Assembly: GCF_904849725.1 (NCBI RefSeq) | Contig: NC_058518.1 | Span: forward strand, 505,349,225 to 505,413,224 | Length of the DNA: 64,000 nt | Source of the DNA: Hordeum vulgare subsp. vulgare | Lineage: Eukaryota > Streptophyta > Magnoliopsida > Poales > Poaceae | Direction: 5' to 3' | In this document: positions 1 to 11,630 of the stretch, one piece after another | How the letters are laid out: every line of letters begins with the position of its first letter | Numbering within the stretch: position 1 is the first letter of the stretch | Made by a program: the position numbers and the translations under genes | Notes under the pieces: model-generated | Databases searched by the model: none | What the model was told of the DNA's origin: nothing | What the model saw: only the letters and a program-made list of their open reading frames with translations

Positions 1-219
1 TACTGTTGCTACTTGCTACTGCTGTCACTACTGTTACTCGCTACTTTGTTGTTACTACTTTGCTTGCAGATACTAATCTTTCAGGTATGGTTGAATCTGA
101 AAATTCAACTGCTAATACTTGAGAGTATTCTCTCACCTCCCGTCGTGCGAATCAACAAATTTGGGTCGAATACTCTACCCTCGAAAACTGCTGCGATCCC
201 ATGCGCTTGTGGGCTGTCA
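1..219 (+). repeat. 3' part of the 5' LTR of Gypsy element 1
   Basis: This AT-rich sequence ends near gtgggctgtca, just before primer-binding-like sequences. The terminal wording (gaatactctaccctcg, then a sequence close to cttgtgggt..tca) is the U5 end typical of Triticeae Gypsy LTRs; element C shows the same end in reverse at 13976. The exact LTR end could be at 219 or 223. Confidence 0.7.
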
Positions 220-231
220 ACAACATTCTTC

Positions 232-332
232 TAGTTTCGATTGCCGGAGAGTGCTAGCAGCATTCTTCTGGTGCCCTTGCAAAGGGGAAGAACAGTTGGC
301 ATCAAGCATTTTTCTGGCGCCATTGCCGGGGA
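232..332 (+). other. Primer binding site for tRNA-Asp with two decayed copies upstream
   Basis: Positions 315-332 (tggcgccattgccgggga) match the complement of the 3' end of plant tRNA-Asp(GUC) except for one base. This is the site where the tRNA primes minus-strand DNA synthesis. Two weaker versions lie upstream at 232-250 and 269-288, each preceded by a short ttct-rich stretch. The repetition suggests the leader was duplicated or the priming site moved. Which copy is used cannot be told from sequence alone; the 315 copy fits best. Confidence 0.8.
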
Positions 333-481
333 GGTATTGCTATATTCTCTAAGTCACTTGGGATTTATATCTGCTGGTCACTATGAAGAATCTGAAGGAT
401 CTGAAGACCAAAGTCTTGCCCTCAACTACGAGGGGAGGTAAGGAATTGCCATCTAGCTCTGCACTTGATTCACCTTAAGTT

Positions 482-1573
482 ATGAGTAAGTTTGTGACAT
501 CACCTCCTGCTAGAAATCTTGATATGTCGCCCGTGCTTGATGATGCTTATGATGCTACTGCTAGAGATGCTATGCTTGATACTATGGCTGATACTATGCC
601 TGATGATGCTATGCTTGATACTGCTAGAGATGCTATGCTTGATGAAACTATGCTTGATACTGCTAGAGTTGCTATGCCTGATACTGCTTTGCCTGATGAT
701 GCTAGAGATGCTATTTTGTCTGATGATGCTATGCTTGATACTGCTAGAGATACTACTTTGCCTGATGTTCCACTAGGGGTATTCCTTGATGCTCATATGG
801 CTAGAGTTACTGCTAATGCTCGTGATGCTTCTGAAACTACCGATACTATTGAGATAGAACCTGCTTTTGCTCCTGCTAGATCTAGCTCTCTTAGATATGA
901 ATTGCCTGATATACCTGAGGGTTACATTATGGAGGGAGAGATAGCTAAGGATTTTCTTGCATGTAAGGATGCATATGACGCTGAGAAATTACTTCTCAAG
1001 TGGAAGGAAAAATCTCGAGAAGCTAAGATGAAATATGACCCGAAGTTTGCCACTTCACCTATCTTTATCACCGATAAGGATTATGAATTATCTGTCGATC
1101 CTGAGATAATCTGTCTAGTCGAATCTGATCCTTTTCACGGTTATGAGTCTGAGACGGTCATAGCCCATCTTGCCAAACTACACGAAATAGCCAACCTTTT
1201 CACTAATGAGGAGAAGATCCGCCACTACTATATCCTTAAGCTGTTTCCTTTCTCTCTAAAGGATGACGCTAAAGTCTGGTTCACCTCTCTTGCTCCTGGA
1301 TGTGTGCGTAGTCCCCAGGAGATGGTCTATTACTTCTGTGAGAAATATTTCCCTGCCCATAAGAAGCAAGCTGCCTTGCAGGAAATATACAACTTCGCTC
1401 AACTCCAAGAAGAGAGTCTTCCACAAGCTTGGGGGAGGCTTGTCCAGCTACAAAATGCTTTGCCTGATCACCCTCTTAAGAAGAACGAGATAGTTGATAT
1501 CTTCTATAACGGACTTACCGATGCTTCTAGAGACCACCTAGATAGTTGTGCCGGTTGTGTTTTTAGGGAATGA
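482..1573 (+). pseudogene. gag N-terminal half with capsid domain (element 1)
   Basis: A 363-codon frame starting at ATG 482. Residues about 20-90 are a run of acidic repeats built on D-x-A-M-L-D-T-A-R, encoded by an imperfect minisatellite. Residues about 230-360 look like the Retrotrans_gag capsid domain: the order FPFSL...AKVWF...SW-type helices and a closing YNGL motif are visible. Gag would package element RNA into particles in the cytoplasm. The frame ends at TGA 1571-1573 and continues in another frame from about 1609, so the gene is broken by a stop plus a frameshift. A second stop follows in the original frame near 1610. Confidence 0.8.
540..770 (+). repeat. Coding minisatellite in gag
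   Basis: Imperfect tandem units of 12-24 bp based on gatgctatgcttgat and actgctaga, encoding alternating acidic and hydrophobic residues. All units keep the reading frame, so copy number can vary without breaking the gene. Confidence 0.8.
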
Positions 1574-1608
1574 ACTGTAGAACAAGCTGAGACTCTACTG
1601 AATACATC

Positions 1609-3276
1609 TTGATCAACGATAATTCTTGGACTATTCCCGAACCACCTCCTAAGCCAACTCCGAAGAAAAGAGGTATTATTTTCCTCAGTCTCGAAGATAT
1701 GCAAGAAGCCAAGAAATCCATGCAAGAGAAAGGCATTAGATCTGAAGATGTCAAAAATCTACCACCTATCGAAGAGATCCATGGTCTCGATAACCCGATA
1801 CAGGTAGTAGAAGTGAATTCTCTGCGTAGGTTTGATGAGAGTGATATTCCTTTTGATAAACCTGCTAGCCTATGCTTTGATGAATTTGACAACTTTGTTG
1901 CCAAACAACAGAGTTTCAATGATTATGTTAGCAGACATTTGGAACAAAGTACTCGTATGCTTAGCCATTTAAGTGCTTGTGTAGACAGAAATGTCAATGA
2001 TCTGAAGCTTCTGAGTAAACATGCCTCTATGATTACTACTCAGGTAGAACAAGTACTTAAAGCTCAGAATGACCTGCTCAATGAACTAAATGACAACTCT
2101 GTCAGAGTCATTACTAGAGGAGGCAAAATGACTGAGGAACCTTTGTATCCTGAAGGTCATCCTAAGAGAATTGATCAAGATTCTCAAGGAATCAATGCTG
2201 ATACACCTAGTCATCCTAAGGAGAAGAAGAAGGATGATAGAAGCCTGCATGCCAGTTCACCAAATACTGTCACACCGGAAGAACCTAATGATATTTCTGC
2301 GTCTGATGCAGAAACACAATCTGGTGATGAACATGAACCTGGTGACAATATGGACAGTGATGTTCATAATAATGCTCAACCTAGCAATGATGAGGATATG
2401 GAGATTGAACCTACGGTTAATCCTGATAACCCACAACCTAAGAAATACGATAAGAATGACTCCACTGCTAGGAAGCATGGTAAAGAAAGGGAGCCATGGG
2501 TTCAGAGACCTATGCCCTTTCCTCCTAAGCCATCCAAGAAAAAGGATGATGAGGATTTTGAGCGCTTCGTTGAGATGATAAGACCCGTCTTTCTGCAGAT
2601 GCGGTTAACTGATATGCTCAAGATGTCTCCGTATGCCAAGTACATGAAAGATATCGTGACTAATAAACGGAAGATACCAGATCATGAGATCTCCACCATG
2701 CTTGCCAATTACACTTTTAAAGGTGGAACTCCTAAGAAACTTGGTGATCCCGGAGTGCCCACTATACCTTGCTCCATTAAAGGAAACTATGTAAGAACTG
2801 CCTTATGTGACCTTGGAGCCGGTGTTAGTGTTATGCCGCTCTCTCTTTATCGTAGACTTGAGTTGGATAAGTTGACACCCACTGAAATTTCTCTGCAAAT
2901 GGCCGACAAATCAACTGCTTTCCCTATCGGCATTTGCGAGGATGTGCCTGTTGTGGTTGCTAACACCACTATCTAAACAAACTTTGTTATCTTGGATATT
3001 CCCGAGGACGATGCCATGGCTGTCATCCTCGGAAGACCCTTTTTAAACACTGCAGGGGCTGTTATAGATTGCAACAAAGGCAGTGTCACTTTCCATATCA
3101 ACGGTAATGAGCACACCGTGCACTTTCCGAAGAAACGATATCAAGTACATTGCATCAATGGTACCGAAAAGACTTCATCGATTCTCATTGGGAGCTTTGA
3201 ATGCCCTATTCCTCGTGTCAAAATGAAGTATGATTTGCTTGTTGGGGAGATACATATCCCCATTGAGGTGACTTAG
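1609..3276 (+). pseudogene. gag C-terminal part and aspartic protease (element 1)
   Basis: This frame continues gag: a proline-rich start (IPEPPPKPTPKKRG), a long charged and partly coiled-coil stretch, then a retropepsin-like domain. The protease active-site region reads CDLGAGVSVMP, with the Asp at codon 401 (2809-2811), and the partner motif ILGRPF lies at about 3026-3043. Plant elements of this type commonly have DLG in place of the usual DTG/DSG. The frame is interrupted by TAA at 2974-2976 between these two motifs and ends at 3276. The protease would cut the gag polyprotein. No RT domain follows, although it normally lies directly downstream in Gypsy pol. Confidence 0.8.
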
Positions 3277-4080
3277 TGGCTATTGGAAAATTCTCCGTTC
3301 TCTCTTGCGATTCGAGAAGGTTTTGTCATAAGGACTTGATCAATCCCATTGACGGATTTCTTTCGATGACCATGAAACGGATGAATCAAAGAGTCACATA
3401 CCTCTGTTTTGAAGCTTTCGTTTTCTTTTGCTTAGAAGAAAAATGATAGAATTAGTTTAGCTTTTCCTGTTTTCTGTTTTAGCGTCCCGGAGAAAAATAC
3501 CTCGAAAATAAAAGTTCTCCGATGGTCCTGAAAATTTAGTATGATTTTTTCTGGAATTTTTGAAAATTTCTGGGCCTGAGAGCTGGCCTGGGGGCTAGAC
3601 CAGTGGGCCACAAGCCCTGCCACCGCCATCTACCCCCCCGGTGGCGGAGTGCAAGCTTGTGGGGGCCCACAGGCACCCCCTCCACTCATTCCAGCTCTCA
3701 GCCTCTTCTTCGACCTCCAAAAAAAATTGTTTCGCAGCTCAAACCCGTGTTCTTGCTCATTTGGCTGTGATTTTTGATCTCCTTGCTCAAAGCACCATTC
3801 TCCGAACCGTTTTGGGGAAATTACTCCTTGGTAAGTGACTCGTCCATTGGTCCAATTAGTTTTTGCTCTAGTGCTTTATCCTTCGCGTATTCTTGCTACC
3901 TTGGTGACCCTGTTCTTGAGCTAGAAATGTTGATTTTAGCTGGTCCCAAGTAGTTTTAGCACGTGATACGGTCTCTAGGCACTAGTAGGAGTAGTTGCTA
4001 CAAGTTGGGTTAATCCTTATTCACTTTTCTTCCGAAGTCTCTAAAATTTCAGAATTTTTCAGAGCTAGAAAAAGGAAAAG
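3277..4080 (+). other. Non-coding stretch between protease and second gene, partly LTR-like
   Basis: No gene seen. Positions about 3460-3560 resemble the beginning of the element's own LTR (aaagttctcc...cctgaaaattta recurs at 7224-7252). Positions 3590-3690 carry the GC-rich pattern (gggccacaagccctgccacc) also found in the LTRs at 15150 and 53060. It may have come from an LTR; it lies directly upstream of the second reading frame. Confidence 0.5.
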
Positions 4081-5148
4081 ATGAGGAGGTTCTTGAGAGG
4101 CTCTTCAAGCCGTAACCCTAGGGAGGATGAGAAGAACCACCCCAAGTATGTAGTCCCTCGAGTCACAGAAGTTCGAGCATGCGAGTGGCCAAGTGATGAA
4201 TTTTTGCGCGCCGCCGGACTTTATGAAGACTTTTATTACTTGGTGGAGAACGATGGTCTTACTACGTTCGTTGAAGATAAGTGCCCACAATACATCCTCC
4301 TCACCAATATTTTCGTTCAAAGCTTCAACTTTTATCCAAGGAAGAATCCTCCCATGGTTGAGTTCATGATATACGATGTTCCCCAGTGCATGACGCTGCA
4401 GGATTTTTGCAATGTATGCAAATTACCTTATGTTGGGGATATCCGTGACCCTCGTCCACGGGACTTGGAGGATTTCATTGGTTCTATTGCTGTTGGAGAG
4501 GAGAGAGGAGTGTCTCGCGCTAGAATTGCTAGCATACATTTTCCTGTGCTTCTGTACTTCTCACTATTTATGGGAAAATCTTTGATTGGCCGTGGCGAGG
4601 CTGGATCACTTAGTTCTCCATACGTTGTGGTTTTGCGCGAAGGCCTTTATAACGATAAGACTTATAGCTTGGGCGCTATAGTAGCTCAACGCTTGAACCT
4701 GAACCGTTCTAAAGGAGTTGTCTATGGAGGTATCTATGCTACCCGTCTTGCCAGACACTTTGAGATACCCATTAGACTGGGAGAGGAAGGAGAGATGCTT
4801 CTCCCTGAGAAATATCTGGATTATGACAACATGGTTCGCCATGATTTTCTGGATAGAGATGCTAGTCGATGGATGATTTATAACCTAGTGTTTAGTCAGG
4901 GTACTCGAGAGACTATTACTTTGCCTGCTCCTTCTTTGTTCGATCTTCATGCAGGCAGGTAAACTATTATGCCCGCGGACATCTACGCATATTGGGGCTT
5001 GGCCCAACCACAGGCGCCCGTGCCCGAGCCGCCAGTCGAGTACCAGACGCCAGTTTATCAGTGGGAGCCAGAGGAGCTCACACAGCAGTGGCATCCACAG
5101 TCTGCTCCGGAGTATCCTGGAGCTGGTGATTTCCCACCATGGGAGTAG
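4081..5148 (+). pseudogene. ATHILA ORF-1-like protein of a plant Gypsy element
   Basis: A frame from ATG 4081 encodes 293 residues to TAA at 4960-4962. The same frame then runs on openly, with a Pro/Gln/Glu-rich tail, to TAG 5146-5148, so one nonsense codon probably shortened a protein of about 355 residues. The opening RRFLRGSSSRNPREDE and the central helix-rich part resemble proteins annotated as ATHILA ORF-1 family (PF03078-type) or plant transposon protein, whose function is unknown. No signal peptide or clear membrane segment is visible, so I do not call it an envelope. It sits where pol would be expected to end. Confidence 0.55.
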
Positions 5149-7070
5149 ACCAAGCTAGGCCAAAAGCCAAAGCTTGGGGGAGTACGTGTTTTCACCGACT
5201 TTACATTCATGCTTATGCTTTCACTTTGTTAGCCGGTGTTTACACTTTGCCACTTTATTATCCATGCTAGTTTATTTTTGTTTTCTTGTTTTCTTGTTTT
5301 GTGTCCTTTTGAGAAAACCCAAAAAGATTTTTCTTTCTTCTTTTGCTTGTTGGGAGCTTTCCCGTGTAAATAGTTTTCTTTTTCTTTGGGTCAAGGTAGA
5401 AGATATTGGTTACAATGTTTAGTGGTTCTTGCATGCTTACCTGTTTAGCTTTCAAAGAGCCATATTACTTTGTCTTCTCCTTTGTGTTTGCCTGCAGATT
5501 CAGCTTAGTCCAATGCGCTTATTATTGTTCACATCGTTCGATCGTGCAAATGAAAGGCAACAATGATGATATATGATGAAGTGACTGAGACTGAAAAGCT
5601 GGTATGAACTCTATCTATTTTGTTTTTGTAAATATGACTAGCTTGTCAACTCAGATTTAGCTTTGTTGTGAGAGAACCATGTTTGCAATGACAACTTAGA
5701 GATCATAGTTTCTGATGCCATGCTTATTTAGCTGAGAGTTTATAATGGTCTGTCTTGAATGCCAACATAGATTTTGAGATGACTATGATGTAGTATGATA
5801 GGATGGTATTCTCCTTTGAATGTTTCAAGTGGCTTGACTTGGCGCATGTTCATGCATGTAGTTGAAACAAAATCAACATAGCCTCCATGATTTTCGTGTT
5901 CATGGTGATTTATATCTTGTTCATGCTTGCATTCAATGTTAGTCAAACTCATTGCATCTTGATGACTGTTGTCGCTCTCTAGTTGGTCGCTTCCCAGTCT
6001 TTTGCTAGCCTTCACTTGTACTAAGCGGAATACTGCTTGTGCATCCACTTCCATAAACTCAAAAGTTTTTCCATGAGAGTCCACCATACCTACCTATATG
6101 CGGTATCTACCTGCTGTTCCAAGTAAATTTGCATGTGCCACTCTCTAAACCTTCAAGAAATAATCTGTTTTGCATGCCCGAACCGCTCATGTGGTGACAT
6201 GGGGCTATTGGTATCTTCCATGCTAGGAGTGTTATCCTCGACATGTGTTTATTCACTGTCATTCACGAGAAAGGGGCCGGTAATTGGAATACCCAGTTCC
6301 ACGCTTAAATCAAAAACACAACTGTAAAACAAGACTCCCCCCGGATTGATGTTAGTATGGACGGTACTCGAGGATTCGGCTAGCCGTGGAGTGTGATTGA
6401 TTGGTGGTGGGGGAGTTAAAACTTTACTTTTCTGTTTGGGAACCGCCTATAGCATGAGTAGCATGGAAGATATTGAGAACTCTTGGTCATTGCGTTGACA
6501 ATGAAAGCATGCCACCCAAAATTATTATGTTTGTTTTCAAAGCTTGAGCTCTCGCACCGCTGCAAATCAATACTTCCCTCTGTGAAGGGCCTGTCTATTT
6601 ATTTTCCTGTTGAGTCATCCTCCTCTTATATAAGCACCAATGAGAGAGCACCTTTGTCATTTTTATGCTTTGCTTTTGACTGATATTGAGTATGACTATG
6701 ACTGGATCTTCGTTGCTATGAATTACAATGTTTAGTCAGCCCTTGATCTTTGAAAGTGCTCTGCATTTATGTTTTGCGGTCTCAGAAAGAGCTAGCGAGA
6801 TACCATCTATTCATATTGCTTCATGCTTGTTTTGATTGAAGTGTTGGTATTTGAAACTCATTATTATTTGCTCGTTAGCTGATTATGCCATTGATATTAG
6901 TTTACTGTGAGACCTTTGTGTCATTTGCTTATGTGGTTAACTTGTGATCTTGCTGAAATTCTGGTTATGAGTTAGACATAGTTGCAACAACAAGATCAAA
7001 CAGAGTTTGTCAAAGTTTTTATTTCTCTCTCAGTTTGTCAACTGAGTTGCTTGAGGACAAGCAAGGTTTT
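5149..7070 (+). other. Long non-coding 3' region of element 1, with an internal polypurine motif
   Basis: About 1.9 kb without a convincing gene; the frames here are short and of random character. At 5170-5183 lies aagcttgggggagt, an exact copy of the 14 bases directly preceding the 3' LTR. Just before the true tract, ttgaggacaagcaaggtttt (7051-7070) is also found in reverse next to the LTRs of the other Gypsy elements. Confidence 0.7.
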
Positions 7071-7306
7071 AAGCTTGGGGGAGTTGATACGTCTCCATTG
7101 TATCTACTTTTCCAAACTCTTTTGCCCTTGTTTTGGATTCTAACTTGCATGATTTGAATGGAACTAACCTGGACTGACGCTGTTTTTAGCAGAATTGCCT
7201 TGGTGTTATTTTTGTGCAGAAATCAAAGTTCTCCAAACGTCCTGAAAATTTACGGGGATAAGTTTTGGAAAATATAAAAAATATCTGCGCCAAGTTCCAC
7301 CATACA
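7071..7306 (+). repeat. Polypurine tract and truncated 3' LTR of element 1
   Basis: The purine tract aagcttgggggagt (7071-7084) would prime plus-strand DNA synthesis. The LTR starts TGATACGTCTCC at 7085 and can be followed to about 7306, where sequence switches to an inverted LTR of another family. About 1.3 kb of LTR is missing compared with related copies. Confidence 0.8.
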
Positions 7307-7411
7307 AAGTTAGTCCCAAAAAAAGATATAAAAGGCATACAAAACATCCAAAGTTTGACAAGATAATAGCATGGAACCATAAAAAATTATAGATACGTTA
7401 GAGACGTATCA
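7307..7411 (-). repeat. Remnant of the 3' LTR of element A
   Basis: The sequence from aagttagtccc to gagacgtatca equals the first bases of the LTR seen in full at 12404-13906, in the same orientation. Only 105 bp remain. The left boundary is an illegitimate joint with the LTR of element 1. Confidence 0.85.
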
Positions 7412-10090
7412 AGCATCCCCAAGCTTAACTCCTGCTCGTCCTCGAGTACGGAAGTGATAAAGACTGAATTTTTGATGTGGAATGCTACCTAGCATAGTTG
7501 TCCTTTGTAACTTCTTTCATGTGACATGAATGTTCAGATCCGTAAGATTCAAAACAATAGTTTTCTATTGACATGAAAACAATAATACTTCAAGCAAACT
7601 AGCAAGGTAATCATGAACTTTCGAAATAAAAAGGCCAAAGAAAGTTATCCCTACAAAATCATATAGACTGGCTATGCTCCATCATCCCCACACAACTAAT
7701 TTGAATCATGCACAACCCCGGTATTGGCCAAGTAATTGTTTTCGCACTCTTACTTTCTCAAACTTTTTTCAACTCTCACACAATACATGAGCGTGAGCCA
7801 TGGATATAGCACTATGGTGGAATAGAGTGTGGTGGAGGTTGTGAGACAAAAAAAGGAGGAGATGGTCACATTGACTCGGCGTATCAAAGTGCTATGGAGA
7901 TGCCCATTAATAGATATCATTGTGAATGAGTAGGGATTACCATACAAAGGATGCACTAGAGCTATAAGTATGTGAAAGCTCAAAAGGAGAACTAGTGGGT
8001 GTGCATCCAACTTGCTTGCTCACGAAGACCTAGGGCGATTTTGAGGAAGCCCATCACTGGAATATACAAGCCAAGTTATATAATGAAAATTCCCACTAGC
8101 ATATGGTGGTGACAAAACAAGAGGCTCTCAATCATGAAGAACATGTTGCTAATATGAAGCACAAGTGTGGAAAGAGATAGTAGCATTGTCCCTTCTCTCT
8201 TTTTCTCTTTTTTTTTGTTTGGGCTCTTTGGCCTCTCTTTTTTTCTCTTTTTTTATGTGGGCAAGTTTGGCCTATTTTTTATTTCCTCACATGGGACAAT
8301 GCTCTAATAATGATGATCATCACACTTTTATTTACTCACAGCTCAAAGCTTAGAACGATGATGCCTCTATAGGAAATGCCTCCGGTAGTGTACCGGGATG
8401 TGCAACAATCTAGCTTGGCGTATGACATTGAAACACCTCGCTAGCTATCTTAAGATCATTCAATGGCAATATGAGAGTGACGGCACAAGTCATGAGACAG
8501 AACGGTGGGAGTTGCATGGCAATATATCTCGGAATGGCTATGAAAATGCCATAGTAGGTAGGTATGGTGGCTGTTTTGAGGAAGTCATATGGTGGGTTTG
8601 TGCACCGACGAAAATTGCGCGGTACTAGAGAGGCCAGCAATGGTGGATGGTCAAAGTGCATCTATACCATGGACTCACATTAGTCATGAAGAACTCACAT
8701 ACTTGTTGTGAAAGTTTTTATTAGTAATCGAAACAAAGTGCTAAACGCGTACTCCTAGGGGAAGGGTTGATAGGTGTAAACCATCGCGCGATCCCGACAG
8801 CAACAGAAAGGATGACAATCAATAGATCAATTATGCTCCGACTTCCTAATATAGCGGTTCACCATACGTGCATTATACGGGAATCACTAACTTCAACACA
8901 AGTATTTCTAGATTCACAACACCCTACTAACATAACTCTTAATATTACCAAATCCATGTATCAAAACTAATTGAGAGGAATCAAACTTCTCTTCTACTCA
9001 ATGCACATGAAGATGGAAGTTTTATTGTATCCTCTTTGGATACCTATCACCTTTGGGACTACTTTCATAGCACAATCCAACTACCAAGTTACGCACCGCC
9101 GTGCTATAAAAGATCTAAGTGAAGCACATAGAGCAACATAGTCTAGCTCAAAAGATATAAGTGAAGCACAAAGAGTATTCTAGCAAATTCACGATGAGTG
9201 CATGTCTCTCTCAAAAGGTGTGCAGAAAGGATGATTGTGACACAACAAAAAGAAAATACTCCTACGATACAAGACGCTCCAATAAAAACACATATCATGT
9301 GGTGAATAAAAATATAGGTCCAAGTAATGTTACCGATGGATTGAAGACGAAGAGGGGATGCCTTCCCGGGGCATCCCCAAGCTTAGGATTTTTGGTGTCC
9401 TTGAATATGGCTTGGGGTACCTTGGGAATCCCCAAGCTTGAGCTCTTTTCACTCTTTATCCCTTTGTCTATGAGAACATCACCGAAAACTTGAAAACTTC
9501 ACAACACAAAACTTAAACAGATGCTCGTGATATCATTAGCACAAGAAAACAAACTACCACCTCTCTTGGTACTGTAGCAATCTTGATTTATATTTATATT
9601 GGTGTTAGGTTACTGTATTCTAACTTTTCCATGGCTAGTACCCCCCGATATTATCCATAGTTTCATCAAAACAAGCAACCAACACAACAAAAAACAGAAT
9701 CTGTCAAAAACAGACCAGTCTGTAGCAATCTGTATACTTCGTATACTTATGTTACCTCAAAAATTCTGAAACATTATGACAGCCTGGGAAACGACATATC
9801 AACTAGTAGCAAAAAGAATCAACTCAAAATCTCTTTCTGAATAAAAATGAAAAATAATCTCGTGAGCAAAAATTTTCTGTCTTTTTCCAGCAGGATCAAA
9901 CAACCATCACCAAAACTAGTCATAAAGGTTTTGCTTGGCTCAAACACAAAAATAAACACAAAAAACACAATCATAAAAGAATTATGATGGTGTGGACGCA
10001 ACAAAACAGAAATAAAAAGATAGATTCATTGGGTTGCCTCCCAACAAGCGCTATTGTTTAACGCCCTTAGCTAGGCATAAGGTGATGGAA
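7412..10090 (-). other. Non-coding 3' region of element A with three polypurine-type motifs
   Basis: About 2.7 kb without a gene. The motif AAGCTTGGGGATGC (minus strand) lies at 7413-7426 next to the LTR and again at 9371-9384, with a one-base variant at 9426-9439. A T-rich tract with gggctctttggcct units spans about 8190-8290 and recurs, with different unit numbers, in B, E and F. Confidence 0.8.
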
Positions 10091-11623
10091 TCACGTATCG
10101 TCGCCTTTGGTGCTCAAATCATAAGTAGCCCTCATCATGGATTCATAAGGCAATCTTATTTTCTTTCTAGGAAAATGCTCCATGCCCTTCTTCAAAGTAA
10201 ATTGACATCTAATATTCGCTTCCTTCATATCGATGATAGCACCAATAGTCCTTAGGAAATGTCTACCAAGAATGATAGGGCATGTAGGATTGCAATCAAT
10301 GTCAAGCACAATGAAATCCACGGGTACATAGTTCCGATTTGCAATAATAAGAATATCATTGATCCTTCCCATGGGTTTCTTGATAGTAGAATCCGCAAGA
10401 TGCAAATTAAGAGAGCACTCCTCAATCTCATTAAAGCCTAGAACATCACATAAAGACTTTGGAATCGCAGAAACACTAGCACCCAAATCACACAAAGCAT
10501 TGCATTCATAGTTTTTGATTTTGATTTTGATAGTAGGTTCCCACTCATCATGAAGCTTTCTAGGAATAGAAACTTCCAACTCAAGTTTCTCTTCAAGAGA
10601 TTTTATCATATCTTCGACGATATGATCGGTAAAGGCCTTGTTTTGGCTATAAGTGTGTGGAGAGTTTAGCATGGATTGCATCAAGGAAATGCATTCAATC
10701 AAGGAGCAACTATCATAATTGAATTCCTTGAAATCCAAAGTAGTAGTTTCATTACTACTCAAAGTTTTGATATCTTCTACTCCACTCTTAATGCTTTTAG
10801 CATCAAGATAGATGGACTCCGAATCATTGGGGCGTTTTTAAACCAAAGTGGATTCATATCTAGCCCCATCATCATTAGGTTTGACACAAGAAAACAAGGA
10901 TTAAATGGGAGTCACACCAAGAACTTTAAGATGTTCGTGATTCTTATCACGAGAACACGCCTTCTTAAGCCATTCATGTCTAGCACGAATTTGGGCGGTT
11001 CTTTCTTTGCTCTCACTCATGGAAACACGCATAGCTTTCAAAGTTTCATCCATATTGATCTTGGGAGGAGCACATTTAACTTTCAAAGCATCAATATCAC
11101 TAGACATTCTATCAACGCTCCTAGCGAAATCGTCAATTTTGAGTAGTTTTTCCTCTATGGACGCATTGAAAATCTTTTGCGATTTGATGAACTCTTTGAT
11201 ATTACTCTCTAGATCAGAGGGTAATTTATTGTAATTTCCATGAGTATTGTTGTAGGAGTTGCCAAAGTTATTAGAAGGGTTACTAGGAAAAGTCCTAGGA
11301 ACATAGTTTCCTCTAAAAGCATTGTTGTTGCCAAAATTATTCCTACCAACAAAATTAACGTCCAAGCTCGCGTTGCTACTCTCAATCAAGGAAGACAAGG
11401 GCATATCATTAGGATCTAAAGGAGCACTTCTACTAGCAACCAAATTCATTAACTCATCCATCTTAGCACTCAACGAGTTAATTTCTTCTATAGCGTGTTC
11501 CTTTTTACTAGTAGGTGAGCTTTCAGTGTGCCATTGAGAGTAGTTTGTCATGATATTGTCTAGGAGTTTTGTGGCTTCTCCTAATGTGATTTCCATGAAC
11601 GTTCCACCTGAGTCGGAGTCCAA
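10091..11623 (-). pseudogene. gag C-terminal half and aspartic protease (element A)
   Basis: One frame, read from 11623 down, gives a gag segment rich in Asn and Gly (GNNNAFRGN-type), a helical stretch, then a retropepsin-like domain. The active site reads CDLGASVSAIP, with Asp at residue 92 counted from the internal Met at 10762, and the later motif is ILGRHF, where sister copies have ILGRPF. Two stop codons interrupt it, at about 10903-10901 and about 10843. The equivalent frame in element B is open, which shows these are losses in A. Protease and gag would be made as one polyprotein. Confidence 0.8.
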
Positions 11624-11630
11624 GATATTT

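Larger units (their letters stand above)
1..7306 (+). mobile_element. Gypsy LTR retrotransposon 1, non-autonomous, partial
   Basis: A plus-strand Gypsy-type element: end of the 5' LTR, primer binding site for tRNA-Asp, gag and aspartic protease, a second frame resembling ATHILA ORF-1, a long non-coding stretch, a polypurine tract and the start of the 3' LTR. No reverse transcriptase, RNase H or integrase is present between protease and 3' LTR, so it would depend on enzymes from another element. The left end is cut by the window and the 3' LTR is cut at about 7306, where it joins an inverted LTR fragment of the next element. Its genes carry a frameshift and several stops. It belongs to the abundant Triticeae Gypsy groups (Sabrina, Fatima or WHAM are candidates), but I cannot settle the family by eye. 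Confidence 0.85.

Noticed and set aside
519..776. Leu/Met-rich frame overlapping gag
   Set aside because: A shifted reading of the coding minisatellite; gag in the other frame has the capsid domain.
4081..4962. Retroviral-type envelope gene
   Set aside because: No signal peptide, no clear transmembrane segment and no cleavage site; resemblance is to ATHILA ORF-1-like proteins.
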